From Cololabis saira (lineage: Eukaryota > Chordata > Actinopteri > Beloniformes > Belonidae), in NCBI RefSeq assembly GCF_033807715.1, contig NC_084590.1, positions 4,875,593 through 4,939,592 of the forward strand: 64,000 nucleotides of DNA, written 5' to 3'. Shown piece by piece: positions 13,080-25,103 of this stretch. A program made the translations under genes and the position numbers. Position 1 is the stretch's first letter. Each line of letters opens with the position of its first letter. Below the pieces are notes generated by a model. It was not told the DNA's origin and did no database searches. It worked only from the letters and a program-made list of their open reading frames with translations.

Positions 13080-13293
13080 ATGGGCAGTAGGGCATGCCCA
13101 TATCAAAATTTCCTGAAATTTTCTAGTCTTTTCTTTTACACACTACAAAATAAGTACTAAAAAAGTGAACTTATTGGTCAAAAAAGAGAGATAGAAATAT
13201 GCGCTGGTAACTGATCGGTATCGGATCGGTATCGGATCGGTACTAGGGCTGCGGTATCGGATGGCAAGTGAAAAAGGTGGATGCAGCATCCCT
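13080..13293. mobile_element. hAT terminal fragment
   Basis: It has repeated GATCGGTATCG steps followed by a terminus GCAGCATCCCTA. This resembles the end of fish hAT elements that close with GCATCCCTA. The left end is not found, so no target duplication can be shown. Confidence 0.5.
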
Positions 13294-13332
13294 ACTGTGA
13301 ACCCTGTGGGGGAGCCTGCAGCTCCTGCAGCC

Positions 13333-13838
13333 GGGGCCCCGGCTCCCTCCTGCAGCCACGACGGGACGTCAGGGGCCCCGGCTCCCTCCTGTAGCCACGA
13401 CGGGACGTCAGGGGCCCCGGCTCCCTCCTGCAGCCACGACGGGACGTCAGGGGCCCCGGCTCCCTCCTGTAGCCACGACGGGACGTCAGGGGCCCCGGCT
13501 CCCTCCTGCAGCCACGACGGGACGTCAGGGGCCCCGGCTCCCTCCTGTAGCCACGACGGGACGTCAGGGGCCCCGGCTCCCTCCTGTAGCCACGACGGGA
13601 CGTCGGGGGCCCCGGCTCCCTCCTGTAGCAACGACGGGACGTCGGGGGCCCCGGCTCCCTCCTGTAGCAACGACGGGACGTCAGGGGCCCCGGCTCCCTC
13701 CTGTAGCCACGACGGGACGTCGGGGGCCCCGGCTCCCTCCTGTAGCAACGACGGGACGTCAGGGGCCCCGGCTCCCTCCTGTAGCCACGACGGGACGTCA
13801 GAGGCCCCGGCTCCCTCCTGTAGCCATCAGGGGCCAGC
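13333..13838. repeat. 39-bp GC-rich minisatellite, about 13 units
   Basis: The unit GGGGCCCCGGCTCCCTCCTG plus 19 more bases repeats without a length change. Single-base variants (TGCAG/TGTAG, CCACG/CAACG, TCAGG/TCGGG) are shuffled among units. Because 39 is a multiple of three and the unit lacks stops, it stays open on + (GAPAPSCSHDGTS) and in two minus frames (EGAGAPDVPSWLQ and REPGPLTSRRGYR). No start, splice or homology evidence supports translation. Confidence 0.95.
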
Positions 13839-13972
13839 AGGGACACTCAGCCACTATTGTTTTTGTCTCATGGGAACAACTCAGGTGGGAACTCTAGTTT
13901 TTTTCTTCACATTTTCTTCACCACTGTGTGAATAAATTCAGCTCTCAGGGCACTGATACACACATCCGGTTT

Positions 13973-14755
13973 GCAGGAGAAAAAATATTTGAGAGGGGAA
14001 GATTTTTTTTTATTGTGCACTTCAAGAAGAAAGTCGAAATTTCACCTTTTTTCTCAACATTTCAACTTTATTCACTAAATTTGGACTTTTTTCCTCAACA
14101 TTTCGACTTTTTTCCCAAAATTGTAATTCAACTTTAATCTCGACATTTCAACTTTTTTCTTGACATTTCAACTTTTTTCTCAACATTTCGACTTTTTTTC
14201 TCGAAGTGCATAATGAAAAAAAAATCTTCCTCCTCTAAAATATTATTTAAATTTTTCTCCTGCCTGGCCCAAAATTTGATATGCATTAATGGGCGTGACA
14301 AAATGGCTCAACAGCGCCCCCTAGAAACCTTTGTGCCTCAAGCCCCACAGTACGGTTTGACGTACATGCACCAAAATCGCTACACACCAGTATCATGTCG
14401 CAACTTAAAGAAAAGTCTCTTGGCGTCATGGCCGAAACTGAACAGGAAGTCGGCCATTTTGAACATTTTGAATTCATCGCTTAATTTGGCACAATTTATG
14501 CCATTCCTTTGGCTGTTAATACAGCCTCAACCGTAACGTGCACCCAGGTGTGTTATACATCAAAATGTTCGTCTCCATCCTGCGACGACGCGCATTACTT
14601 TTTTCTTTCAAAAGCGTTACCATGGCGACGATAGACGCCAAAAAAAGCACCCCCCTTCATCTGATTGGTCCATATTTGATAGTTCCCCAAAGTCACCAAA
14701 TTTTGCACGCAAGCCAGGCCTGGTGATAAATTGGCCCTAATACTCTTCCGTAGGT
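13973..14755. mobile_element. Repeat family X, copy 4, split by a family Y insertion
   Basis: The left part (13973-14270) has GCAGGAGAAAAAATATTTGA, inverted TCGAAAT units and TTTTTCTCCTGCCTGGCCC. The right end, GGCCCTAATACTCTTCCGTA, only resumes at 14733. The interruption is a Y element with TGGCCC duplicated at both sides (14265-14270 and 14732-14737). Confidence 0.8.
14271..14731 (+). mobile_element. Repeat family Y, copy 2 (nested insertion)
   Basis: It shares GGCTCAACAGCGCCCCCTAG, GGTTTGACGTACATGCAC, AACTTAAAGAAAAGTCTCTT and CAGGAAGTCGGCCATTTTGA with the copy at 20336-21150. Compared with that copy its order is permuted: the block CACCAAATTTTGCACGCAAG sits at the right end here but at the left there. 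It has no coding potential. The flanking TGGCCC duplication shows a clean insertion. Confidence 0.8.
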
Positions 14756-14976
14756 TAGAGCCGCACTGGCTGATGCTGGTTATTCAGCATAAAGCTGCCA
14801 GTGACCAGAGACGCGGGGACGTGTCGCCGGCTGCGTCCTACAGAGGGATCGTCTCCAGACTGAATAACGCCATGATGCTCGCTGAAAGCACACATTGGAG
14901 AAGTTAGAGAGCATCAGGGTCAAATCATATTTTCATCTGTCTGGCCTGGAATTATTCACTTGCGTTGTAAGCCAGA

Positions 14977-15033
<57 letters not shown>

Positions 15034-15916
15034 TGTAGAATCACCCTCACTTCCTCTTCTCCTTTACTCCTTCCTCGTCTAGACTAAGGGCCCTATGTAA
15101 CCTTTGGACTAAAGTCCACACATTCCTGGGCGCTGAAGAATAGGCCATCAAACATTAGAAGGACCTCTGTCTTCGGAGGCTCTGCCTGGCCGTGATGAGA
15201 GACAGAGGGGAGCAGCGACATCAAAGTGGGCTGGGAGGTGAAAGTGAATAACTTAAGTAATGAGGTGCAATTGAAAAAAACTGCAGCAGAGATGGAGCAG
15301 GGGGTTACAGGGGAAGGGGGGTGTGGGCACGAGGAGAGACAGATAAGTTTGTAGTAGCAGTGCTGAAAGCTGGGGTCTCGGGGAGCGTTGTCGTAAATCA
15401 CACTTTTGTTTCAAAGGAGGGCATTAGAGCCACCTGTCAACAATTAGTCTTCAGTGATACCTGACGGAGTGTGGGAGTGTGTGTGTGTGTGCGCGCATTT
15501 GAAGAAGATAAAGTGTCTATAGGACTGATCGTGTTTTTGGTAAGATGTATGAAGAGGGTGCTTTAGAAACCTCCTTCAGAGAAAATTGGATGTTTTCATA
15601 ATAGTAATATCTTACAGTTTATACTCTGGTCCACAGGAAATTAAAGCCAGGTTTCACACTGTTTTTATTAAGGTGTTGAAACTCCAGACCCGTAAGTCCG
15701 TGAGCTATGTGCTGCGTGCTGTGTTCAAACCTTGTTGAAACAGTGATGTCTGTTACTTTCTAAGCTCCACGTCTTGCACTTCTCCGTTCCTTATTTAGCA
15801 GATACTGTACTGAGCCTGAAGACGGAGACTAGTGTACTGAAGTAATCCGTGCTCTCAATCCCACAACCGTGCAACACACTGTTCTCCCCACAACGCTGTG
15901 GTGCATGGCACCATAG
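14756..15916. other. Unique intron sequence with a CA microsatellite
   Basis: (CA)n at about 14981-15029. The rest has no recognisable gene or repeat. A minus-strand frame at 15093-15401 lacks any known similarity. Confidence 0.45.
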
Positions 15917-16457
15917 CTGCGTCTGAAATCCCAAACTTTCACCCTAATGAGTTGCAAAAACAGGCGGTGCGTCTGAAATGCCATACTAAACAGTATATAC
16001 TAAAAAGTATACTTAAGTTCGGCACACTTTTGAGTAAATATCAGTAGTGTGCATTAATTCGGACGTACTATTAAGAGCGCACACGTCACTTCCTGCCGTT
16101 GGGAGGAAGTGACGCTATTTCTTGTTTATTCCAGCCGAAACAAGATGACATTATATAATATTATTATATATGAATATTATAATATTAATATTATATAATA
16201 ATATTATTATACTTATACTTATACTTATAATATTATATACTACTTATGACATATACGTATCACTTAGCAACCAAACACCGCTGCATTGCATTGTGGGAAG
16301 TTTCTGCTCAGCTAGTGTCCATCAATCCATACTTATAAATTTCTCCAGAATGAGTATGGATAGTACATACTGTACTATTGAGTACGTACTAATGTTTCGG
16401 ACGCACTAAAAAATCTCACATACTCATTAGGGTGGAAGTATGTGATTTCAGACGCAG
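15917..16457. mobile_element. MITE with CTGCGTCTGAAATC termini
   Basis: Perfect 14-bp inverted termini CTGCGTCTGAAATC and GATTTCAGACGCAG. The next stretch is also inverted (CACCCTAATGAGT / ACTCATTAGGGTG). The inner part has a second GCGTCTGAAAT block and paired AGTATATACT sequences. A partial reversed copy is found within a hAT element at 23001-23121. Confidence 0.85.
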
Positions 16458-16488
16458 CCAGAATGTGAGATTTTTTAGTGCGTTTAAT

Positions 16489-16544
16489 TTGGTACTTGGT
16501 TCAAACAAGTACCAATATACTTGGTGCAAACACCAAGTATATTG
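16489..16544. repeat. Two adjoining perfect hairpins
   Basis: The first has arms TTGGTACTTG (16489-16498) and CAAGTACCAA (16506-16515) with a 7-nt loop. The second has arms CAATATACTTGGTG (16513-16526) and CACCAAGTATATTG (16531-16544) with a 4-nt loop. They overlap by three bases. They lie just left of a long (AT)n tract. Confidence 0.85.
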
Positions 16545-16588
16545 TGAGCCTTGAGTCAAAAAGAAAATGATTTGATATAAATAAATAA

Positions 16589-17455
<867 letters not shown>

Positions 17456-17489
17456 GATTATTGCTGCACTATTCAGTGCAGCAATAATC
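17456..17489. repeat. Perfect 15-bp hairpin
   Basis: GATTATTGCTGCACT (17456-17470), loop ATTC, then its exact inverse AGTGCAGCAATAATC (17475-17489). The stem is too short for a microRNA precursor and there is no T-run suggesting a Pol III terminator. A local template-switch origin is plausible. Confidence 0.85.
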
Positions 17490-17814
17490 TCCTGAAGCGG
17501 TTGTGCTGTGGGGCTTTGGTGAGGCCTGTGTCCTGCACAGAAGTGCCGTCAGCAAGGCCTTGCAGGGCCAGAGATTCCTGCTGCACCCGAGCTCCAGCCT
17601 GCAGAACCGGCTCACCACGCCCGGATCAGCCTACTCTGACCCGACAGCAACTGCTGGAACAGTTGATTTGACTGAACATTGCAAGTAACTTGTTAAAGGT
17701 AAAACATGTTTCCTTGCTTCAAAAGCAAGAAACGTTCAGTGCCTATGGTTTTTGATGGGCTGTGGGTGGGCTGAACTGTAAGGCAATGTTTCTTAAACCT
17801 GTCTGTGATTAAAA
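17490..17814. other. Unique intron sequence
   Basis: A short open frame (17503-17688) lacks similarity to BCAS3 and lacks convincing splice sites. No feature called. Confidence 0.4.
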
Positions 17815-18010
17815 AAAAAAAAATCTCCACTTTATGCAAATGAGCAGCGGTGACAACGAGGCAGCGTCCAATCACAGACCAAGATTCCTGAACCAAAAAG
17901 CCCCAATGCAGATTGTACTTTCATGTACACATAAACATAAACTCATTCACATGCACACATGAACAGAGCTGTGCACTAACAAACTTATTTGATCAGGAAT
18001 TAATATATTA
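17815..18010 (-). repeat. Repeat family Z, copy 2 (inverted)
   Basis: Inverted counterpart of 3236-3400 (shared blocks CTTTATGCAAATGAGCAGC and CAGAGCTGTGCACTAACAAA). Family unrecognised. Confidence 0.65.
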
Positions 18011-18049
18011 TATATATAACAGTATGACATGAATCTGGCTTCATTTCAC

Positions 18050-18240
18050 CACCTCACCGCCTGCTTCGCCAGTTCCCCATGTCTTCAAAATGTTCCTGCG
18101 CTAGGATTAAAGTTTGCGTAGAGATACGCACATTTTCCTGTTAGGTTTTTTTTTTTTAAATCCCAACCTTTGCGTAGAAGGTGGCGTGCGCATCTTTCAA
18201 GCCCTGTTTTGTGCGCAAGCGAGCTTTATAAACGAGGCCC
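18050..18240. repeat. Probable repeat fragment ending in GAGCTTTATAAACGAGGCCC
   Basis: The closing motif, preceded by TGCGCAAGC, resembles the end of an abundant fish interspersed repeat. There is no second copy in this window, so support is recognition only. Confidence 0.35.
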
Positions 18241-18787
18241 ATGGTCAGGATATATGATTCTGTTTTAGTGGTAGCTGATTGTGGGGATTGTTCTCTGCTT
18301 GTCTTTTGGATTTAAGTTCAGCTTTTGAGGCATTTACTGACTCCCGCTGGTGGGTGTCTGTCTGCTGCAGCCCGGCTCACTTCCTGCTGTAGTGGAAGGG
18401 GCTTTAAGCCGCGTTTATACTTGCAGTTCAGAACGCGTACGCGAGACGCAGGATACGCGTGACGTCACGTCTCGCGTATCCTGCGTATCCTGCGTACATT
18501 TGACGCGTCGACGTGCACGTTCTCAAAAAGACACTGAACGCGTACGCGACCTGCAGTTCTCGCTCTGGCCGCTAGTATCGCTGTTCCCGGTCTGATCCCG
18601 GCTGGCACGATTATGCTGCTCTCCCCTGGAGAAAGTTCCCCGTGCATATATTTATGCAATATTTAACTTCCCCCCAGGGTTTCCGTTGTCCGGTAAAATA
18701 TGCCGAAGTCCGGTATTTTATAATCTCTCCGGTCAAAATACTCACTGGTGCTGCGGGACTAGAGTCCCCGGGAGTACCGCGGATGGC

Positions 18788-18871
18788 GAGCCCCGGCCGC
18801 CGAGCCCCGGCCGCCGAGCCCCGGCCGCCGAGCCCCGGCCGCCGAGCCCCGGCGACCGAGCCCCGGCGGAG
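18788..18871. repeat. 14-bp GC-rich minisatellite
   Basis: About six tandem units of GAGCCCCGGCCGCC start at 18788, 18802, 18816, 18830, 18844 and 18858; the last is diverged (CGGCGACC, CGGCGGAG). Confidence 0.9.
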
Positions 18872-19185
18872 GTACGCGCCGAGCCTCGGTGCCTCCCGGA
18901 GCCGGGAGGAAGCGGAGCCGGGAGCCAGGAGTCAATTGACGGGACTTATTTTATTTTAAATACTCTGTTTTTCAATAAAAATACTATTGAATGACTTGGA
19001 ATCATATTAGGAACAATACATTTTTTTACCATGTTAATCTTTCTTATATATTGACATCTACTTCTCCATATGAACCTAAAATTAACTGGATTTATTGTTT
19101 CGTCATTCTTGTTGAGATGGGTGAGGAGAATGCTGGATAAATTAGTCTGGAAAGACTATCCACTTTTGATAATAAGCAATAATAA

Positions 19186-19330
19186 TAAGATAAGATAAAA
19201 TAGTCCTTTATTACTCCCTCAACGGGGAAACTCACGTAGCAGAAGTACACACACACACACACAGGGAAGGGGGTAAAACAGTAATATAAATAAGTAATAC
19301 ACATTAAAAAAAGAGTAATAATAATAATAA
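19186..19330. repeat. LINE/SINE tail-like repeat
   Basis: Starts AATAATAAGATAAGATAAAA followed by TAGTCCTTTATTACTCCCTC and ACGGGGAAAC, then a short CA run. A reversed related stretch (GAGGGAGAAAATAAAGGATA, TCTTATCTTATT) is near 45945-45980. This terminus is common in fish retrotransposons; the exact family is uncertain. Confidence 0.5.
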
Positions 19331-19806
19331 TAATGTTATGGTTTTCTTTAGCTTCCTTCTAGGCACCCAGAGCTTTACAGAGATCATTATTCATTCACAC
19401 ACATTCTCCCCGGTGGTAGCTCCGTCTGTAGCCGCAGCTCAGCTGCCCTGCAGACTGACGGGAGCGTGGCTGCCATATCGCGCCAAACGGCCCCTCCGAC
19501 CACCACAAACATTCATACACACTCATACACATTCACACGATGTTATAATCTCCTACATCATCCAATATTGTCCTGTAAAAGTGTTCGTTTTTCTAATCTG
19601 CTACCGCTGCTGCTGCTACTACTTCTGCTACTTAATATAAGTAGCTTTTCCAACTGTTGCTCTGCTTACTGCCCCCTATCGGTCACCATCGGTATGACAG
19701 GCTCTACTCGGGTGGTACGCGACGTACGCAGTGGAGCATGAACAGACACAAAGCAGGCTACGCAGGCTACGCAGGTTACGTGCGTAGAGTATATTTCCGG
19801 CTTTAA

Positions 19807-20335
19807 TGTGCATCATGTCGTATACGTCTGTGACAACCAGTTGTTGTGCTTCTCAGGCTCGGCACAAACATCTCTCAGCTTTGTTTGGGACTGATTTCAT
19901 GACTGAATGCATATTTTGCTTGAACATACAACCTGGTACATCGTATTCCCTTGGGTCGCCAACCGTTCCTTGAAAAACGGAATCGCCCCGTATTTATAAA
20001 CTAAAGTCCTGCATGGAGCTGAAAAGGACAAACTTTGTCCCGTTTTACTGTGAGAGTCAGAAAATAGTCATAAAATGCCAATGGAAACTGGCATCGAGCT
20101 GTTGAGTTCATAAGTTATTTTGTTCTGTTTTACTACAACTGTAGCTAAAGTCATGGCCTTTGAGGCACAAATATTTAGTTTTCTACAGACTTTCTGTTTT
20201 CACTTTTGTTATTGCACTAAAAATGTGCACTATTACAGAATGGATGTTCTGCTTTCTTTCTATTGTTTTCTATTAATTTATACCATTTTAAGTTAAGCAG
20301 GGGAGGTTTCTGTTTAAGAAAGATATGTATTTTAT
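19807..20335. other. Unique intron sequence
   Basis: Nothing recognised. Confidence 0.4.
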
Positions 20336-21150
20336 TAGGGCCCGAGCACTGACAGTGCGAAGGCCCTATTGTATCTGTAGGAATTTTTCTCGTTCTCGTT
20401 TTTTTTCTCGTTTTTATTTTTCAGACGAAATGAGGGCCTTTTTGCCCCCCTAAACGTGCCCTAAAAGTCACCAAATTTTGCACGCAAGCCAGGCCTGGTG
20501 AAAAATGTGATATTTAATGGTTTTCATTACTGGGAGTGGCCTAATGGCTCAACAGCGCCCCCTAGAAAACTTTGTACCTCAAGCCCCACGATACGGTTTG
20601 ACGTACATGCACGAAAATCGGTACACACCTGTATCATGGCCCAACTTAAAGAAAAGTCTCTTGGCGTCATGGCCCAAACCCAACAGGAAGTCGGCCATTT
20701 TGAATTAATCGTGTAATTTTGGCGCAATTTATGCCATTACTTCAGCCGCTTCTTCGCCCGAACCGTAACGTGCACCCAGGTGTGTTATACATCAAAAAAC
20801 GCGCCCCCCCTTCATCTGATTGCTCCATATCTGATAGTTCCTACTTTCTGCCATAACTTTTGAATGGTTTGACATAAAGACTCGTGGGTGGTGTCATCGG
20901 ACTCGGTTTTGAGTCCTTGAACATAATTGGTGCAAATTAGCCCTGCCCCTTCATCTGATTGGTCGATATTTGATAGTTCCTATTTTTTTTCCATAACTTT
21001 TGAATGGTATGACATACAGAGTCATGGCTGGTGTCATCCGCTAAATGTCCAGGCCTGAAGAATCTACATGCAAGTCATACAAGCTTCCACTGCAGCCTGA
21101 ATGTGCACAAGGGTGGAGGACCGTTCATCGCTGCTTGCAGCTTTCATTCA
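20336..21150 (+). repeat. Repeat family Y, copy 3 (longest)
   Basis: Begins AGGGCCCGAGCACTGACAGT and GCGAAGGCCCTATTGTA, a familiar start of an abundant fish repeat. It holds the GGCTCAACAGCGCCCCCTAG and CAGGAAGTCGGCCATTTTGA blocks. Internal repeats such as CTTCATCTGATTG...TGATAGTTCC...CATAACTTTTGAATGG occur twice, about 130 bp apart. It ends CATCGCTGCTTGCAGCTTTC, with GCTGCTTGCAGC able to form a small hairpin. No protein coding. Confidence 0.75.
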
Positions 21151-22204
21151 TTTTGTTATTTTGTATTAAAGTGAATTGCTGGATAATAATTTGTTTTCCA
21201 TATGTTCATGGCATTCAAAAATATGCATCTAATTCAATTCAGGTTCGAGTCAAATAGTTAAAAAATCGTTTCACTCACAAAAAAAGGGACTAAAAGTGCC
21301 GATGTCCCTTATTTACTTTTCAGGGAGTTGGCAACCCTAACCGCCACTCCGTCGCTATCAGGTCATCAGCGAGACCTCTGAGCTCACGACACGTGTACCT
21401 GTTATTTTCAACATGAATTGTCTCCAAGACTTCCTAGCACATGTACATTTATAACGCGCCCCCCCCATGACACAACGACGTTGATAAAACCTCCTAATTT
21501 GAGCCATTTTCACCGGACGCAAGCAGATTGAGTCACATTTGCTTTTGTGTCTTGCTTTCCGCCTGTTTTTGTAAGCAGGGTGTGAATTTTGGACACTCTA
21601 GGCGGGTTTCTTAGGCTGCCAGAGAGCGGCAGGGTGAAGCAAGCCGGGACCGGGCCACCTAGCCACAACAGCTGCCCAGTGATTGTCGCCAGTGAAGAAA
21701 GCGTTGATTTTTGGGAAGGAACTGTAGAAAAATACACATCCTTCTCAACGCTGGCAGCCCAGGCCACCGGCAAGGCCTAAAAATAGAGGCTGCAATTGGC
21801 CCCCTTCTTGTCACTGTTAAAATCTGGAAAGGCTATTTCTGTTCCTGTACACAGTGCAAAGCTTCTCCATTTCTAATCCCGGATCCTTTCGTCAATGTGA
21901 TCAATGTATTGTCGTTTGAGGTGACGGCCCATGCTGGGGCCGGGATGACACTGCAGAGGGCGGGTTGTCTGCGGCGCAGATCAGACACGGCTAGATTAGT
22001 GAGTGCAGTTTCTCTGCATGTGGCAGAGGTTATTGAGGCTATACAAGGCAGCGGCCACAGCTGACGTCTTAGTATTCACATGGATTTCACATCCAGCCAC
22101 AGTCCCGTGCAGTACAATAGGTTTTGTTTGAGCTCTCCTAAACTAACTTGATCATATAAATATCTTTTTACTGTCTGCCTTTCTGCTCTTCAATTCTCTT
22201 GCTG
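21151..22204. other. Non-repetitive intron island
   Basis: The 21590-22070 part has balanced composition and no repeat match in this window. It contains a perfect MEF2 site, CTAAAAATAG, at 21777-21786. Short open frames exist but resemble nothing. It is a candidate regulatory island only. Confidence 0.4.
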
Positions 22205-22866
22205 TTTTCCACTAGGGGTATAACAATATATCGTGCCACGAAATTTCGTGATACAAAAACATCACGATACGTGTCGTGGAGGTGACAAACTGTAGCTGAT
22301 ATTGGGTTATTAATATGAATATATTGTTTACTAGTAACATCCTATTGGTGCAGCGGGATCACGTGACGACCTCGACCCACGGACCAAAATCTGACTACGC
22401 TCAGAAGAAACTAGTACCGTTTTACGGTCCCGATCACGGGACTCTTGCAGGGTTTTGAACTTTTACTTCTAAGGTGAGCATGAATCAATCTTTTTTATGA
22501 TGTAAAGATTGTGTCGTCCCCAAAGGTGTGAGGATGAAACGATACCGGGTTAACCTTACGGCCTCAGGCTGGAGCAGGTGAAGCTCTGAGCTCTGGAACA
22601 AGATCAATAACAGTCATGTGGGACTTTTCATAGTTGATTTATTTAGTTTTATTTATTTAGTTTTATTTATTTATTTAATTTTAGTTGTTAAATTTCTGGA
22701 AAAGAAAAAAGTCAAGTCATACATGAGAGAAACTATTCAGTTTGTGGCAAAATATTTGTACTTGGAAAAATGTTTGGCCTGGCTTTCTCTTTAAAACTTA
22801 AACAGTTATAAAGCATTACAAACTGTAACAATAGGCCAAACGCACAGCATTGTTTTGTATTTTGTG

Positions 22867-23543
22867 TAAGGCTGGGACTTTAGCACGTTAATTTTGATTA
22901 ATTAATTACAGAAAAAAATAACGCGCTAGAAAAAAAGCGCATTTTAATCGCATTCGTTTTTTCCCCCCGGAACGTTTTTCACAGGACGACTTTCACACGG
23001 ACGGCGCACCAACCAACGCATACTTCCACCCTAATGATATTTACTGATATTTACTCAAAAGTGTGCTGAACTTAACTATATTTTTTAGTATATACTTTTT
23101 AGTATGGCATTTCGGACGTTTCTGGCGTGCTCTGTTTTCTAATGTGTTTCCATGTTCTGGAATGTACTGGAAACAGTTGAAAGTATTTTGTTATATTTAA
23201 GTGTTTTTTACAGAAGGTCCTTGACTGTAGGCTACCTGTCTCATTCAATGTGCATACTGCATATATTTAATTTACTGCACTTTATAGCAAATTGCACTGA
23301 TTTATTCTTGGTGAAGCACCACCTTGATAAAAATAAACTGTTTAAAATAAAATAATAAATAAATTAAACATATGTGTTTACTAATCAACCTTTCACTCGT
23401 ATACAAAAATCCACTTGAAACAAACAAAAAAAGGAAATCTCATTGTTCTCAGGTCTAAAATTGATATGCGATCAAATTGCGATTAATTAATTACAAAGCC
23501 TGTAATTAATTCGATAAATTTTTTTAATTGAGTCCCAGCCCTA
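22867..23543. mobile_element. Second-level hAT element inside 22213-23697
   Basis: Perfect 8-bp duplication ATTTTGTG (22859-22866 and 23544-23551). Ends are TAAGGCTGGGACTTTAGC and GAGTCCCAGCCCTA. Subterminal GATTAATTAATTACA occurs on both sides. The sister hAT at 37001-37818 keeps the uninterrupted sequence GTATTTTGTGTCTTTC, the empty site. Confidence 0.92.
23001..23121 (-). mobile_element. Third-level MITE fragment
   Basis: CTTCCACCCTAATGATATTT to TAGTATGGCATTTCGGACG matches the MITE family at 15917-16457 (CAAAAGTGTGC, ATATACTTTTTAGTATGG) in inverted orientation. It is carried within the second-level hAT element. Confidence 0.75.
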
Positions 23544-23705
23544 ATTTTGTGTCTTTCAAATAAAAGACATTTTTTCCAGTCATATGTTCCTCATTCAAGG
23601 TTGTTAAAAAAATACTGCTATAATATCATATCGTTATCGTGACCTCAATATCGTGTATCGTACCGTAGCGTTACATTAGTGTATCGTTACACCCCTATTT
23701 TCCAC

Positions 23706-24452
23706 ATGCTGTTGCATTAGATTCTTTTGAAGGGACAAAAAAGGATTTGAACTACTGATATGGCTCCTTTTTTTCTTCCCTTTGACATGAAATACTATTA
23801 GATGTTTCTGCTTTCTTGTTCCTCGCAGCTCGTTTGTGACAGCCGTGATTTGGTGTTGCATTTTTGAACGTCCATTGGTGCCTTTTATGTATATACAGAA
23901 CACTCATAATACACTTCCCAAGCATGAAACATCAACACAGGCCTATTAGTCAGTCCAACAGATTTGTTTCCTCACCAAGCAGAAGCCCCGGTGGTCCGAT
24001 CACAGGGCCATCTGGGTCCCTGGCGCGGCTTCACACAGCGAGGGGGAGGCAAAAAACAAGGTGTGACGGGAAACTGTTAATTCACTTGTTGATAAAGGGA
24101 CACTTCCTTTCTGCTATTAGAGGCTGACGGCTCGCTTATTTGGGTTTGGACTTTTGTTTTATCTTGCCCTCTCACTCCCCCAGCGCCCCCAACCCCCCCC
24201 CTTCATCAGTCATCGTCCTGTTGTGAAAAACACCAACGCTTTGCAGTGGCTGATGCCGGGGAAACATGACCTCATGGTGCTGGTGGGACACGTATGTACA
24301 CACTGGTTCCTGGTTCTGACCGGGTCTTTACTGTACGCTATAGCTTTACAGCTGAGATACAGAAGTGGAAATGTGGAGCACGTTATTACCATTCAAAAGC
24401 ACCTACAGTATAAATACAACATGATTAATACATATAAAACACATAGGCATGT
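23706..24452. other. Unique intron sequence
   Basis: No gene recognised. A T-box half-site-like octamer occurs at 24059-24066, but it is expected by chance in 64 kb. Confidence 0.4.
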
Positions 24453-25011
24453 GGGTCAATGACCAATAAGGATTTTCAACAGGTCAATTTTTTGAGTTTT
24501 TTGTCAAGATGAATTGGCACTAGCCTTAAAAAAGGTCATGTGGTGCAACCATGATTTATATTAAAATAAATTCAATTCCTTAACATCTTGACATCTTTTT
24601 TTTTTTACTAGTTTTCAGTATTATACAAAAATGTTTGTTTTTTAATGGTCGTGCCACATGATATTTCATAAAATGGACATAATCAGTCAAACTTTGTTTG
24701 TATATTATGATGGAAATATAAATACAAATGTGATGCAATCTTACACACTACAAGACAGTTCAGAAATCATGCCAGATAGAAGAAGATTGATTTAAATACA
24801 TTTAGAGTGATTTCAAAAAAAGTTTTCAAAACCAGAATCCTGGTCGGACCGTCCAAAATCCCAAATAACTAGTATTTTTTGTAAAATTCAAGTGAGTCCA
24901 TATGTGGGACAGGTAGTTCATATATAGGATATTTTCTTATCCATTTAAACCTTTTTTGAATTGAAAAAAAAATCTGTCTTTCAGAAAATCTAGGCGCCAC
25001 GTCATTGACCC
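24453..25011. mobile_element. MITE with GGGTCAATGAC termini, copy 1
   Basis: Inverted ends GGGTCAATGACC and ACGTCATTGACCC. Inner blocks GGTCATGTGGTGCAACCATG and ATTTCATAAAATGGACATAA are repeated in the copy at 40018-40706. No coding. Superfamily not recognised. Confidence 0.8.
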
Positions 25012-25103
25012 ATGTACCTATAGACATGTGTATGTATGTTTGTGTATGTATATACAGTATGCGTGTGTGTATGTATGTGATTATATAAATACTGTATGGA
25101 ATG

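Larger units (their letters stand above)
18404..19806. mobile_element. TTAA-flanked MITE, expanded by internal insertions
   Basis: TTAA at 18404-18407 and 19803-19806. The left terminus GCCGCGTTTATACTTGC and the right terminus GAGTATATTTCCGGC are inverted with mismatches. Subterminal GCGTACGCGA-type blocks occur on both sides (18435-18560 and 19715-19790). The interior contains a 14-bp GC-rich minisatellite and a LINE/SINE tail. A perfect CRE palindrome TGACGTCA is at 18460-18467. Confidence 0.7.
22213..23697. mobile_element. hAT element (TAGGGGTATAACAATATATCG), copy 1, with nested insertion
   Basis: Flanked by the perfect 8-bp duplication TTTTCCAC (22205-22212 and 23698-23705). Ends are TAGGGGTATAACAATATATC and GTATCGTTACACCCCTA. 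A sister is at 37001-37818. The interior TCAAGTCATACATGAGA and CAAATAAAAGACATTTTTTC blocks match the sister. Removal of the nested insert leaves about 800 bp, the sister's size. Confidence 0.92.

Noticed and set aside
17503..17688. Possible exon with a Ser/Leu-rich 61-codon frame
   Set aside because: No similarity to BCAS3, no proper acceptor or donor, and exons B and C already join in phase across this intron.
21235..21260. GGTTCGAGTC resembling a tRNA B box
   Set aside because: No A box at the right distance, no cloverleaf, and no T-run terminator.
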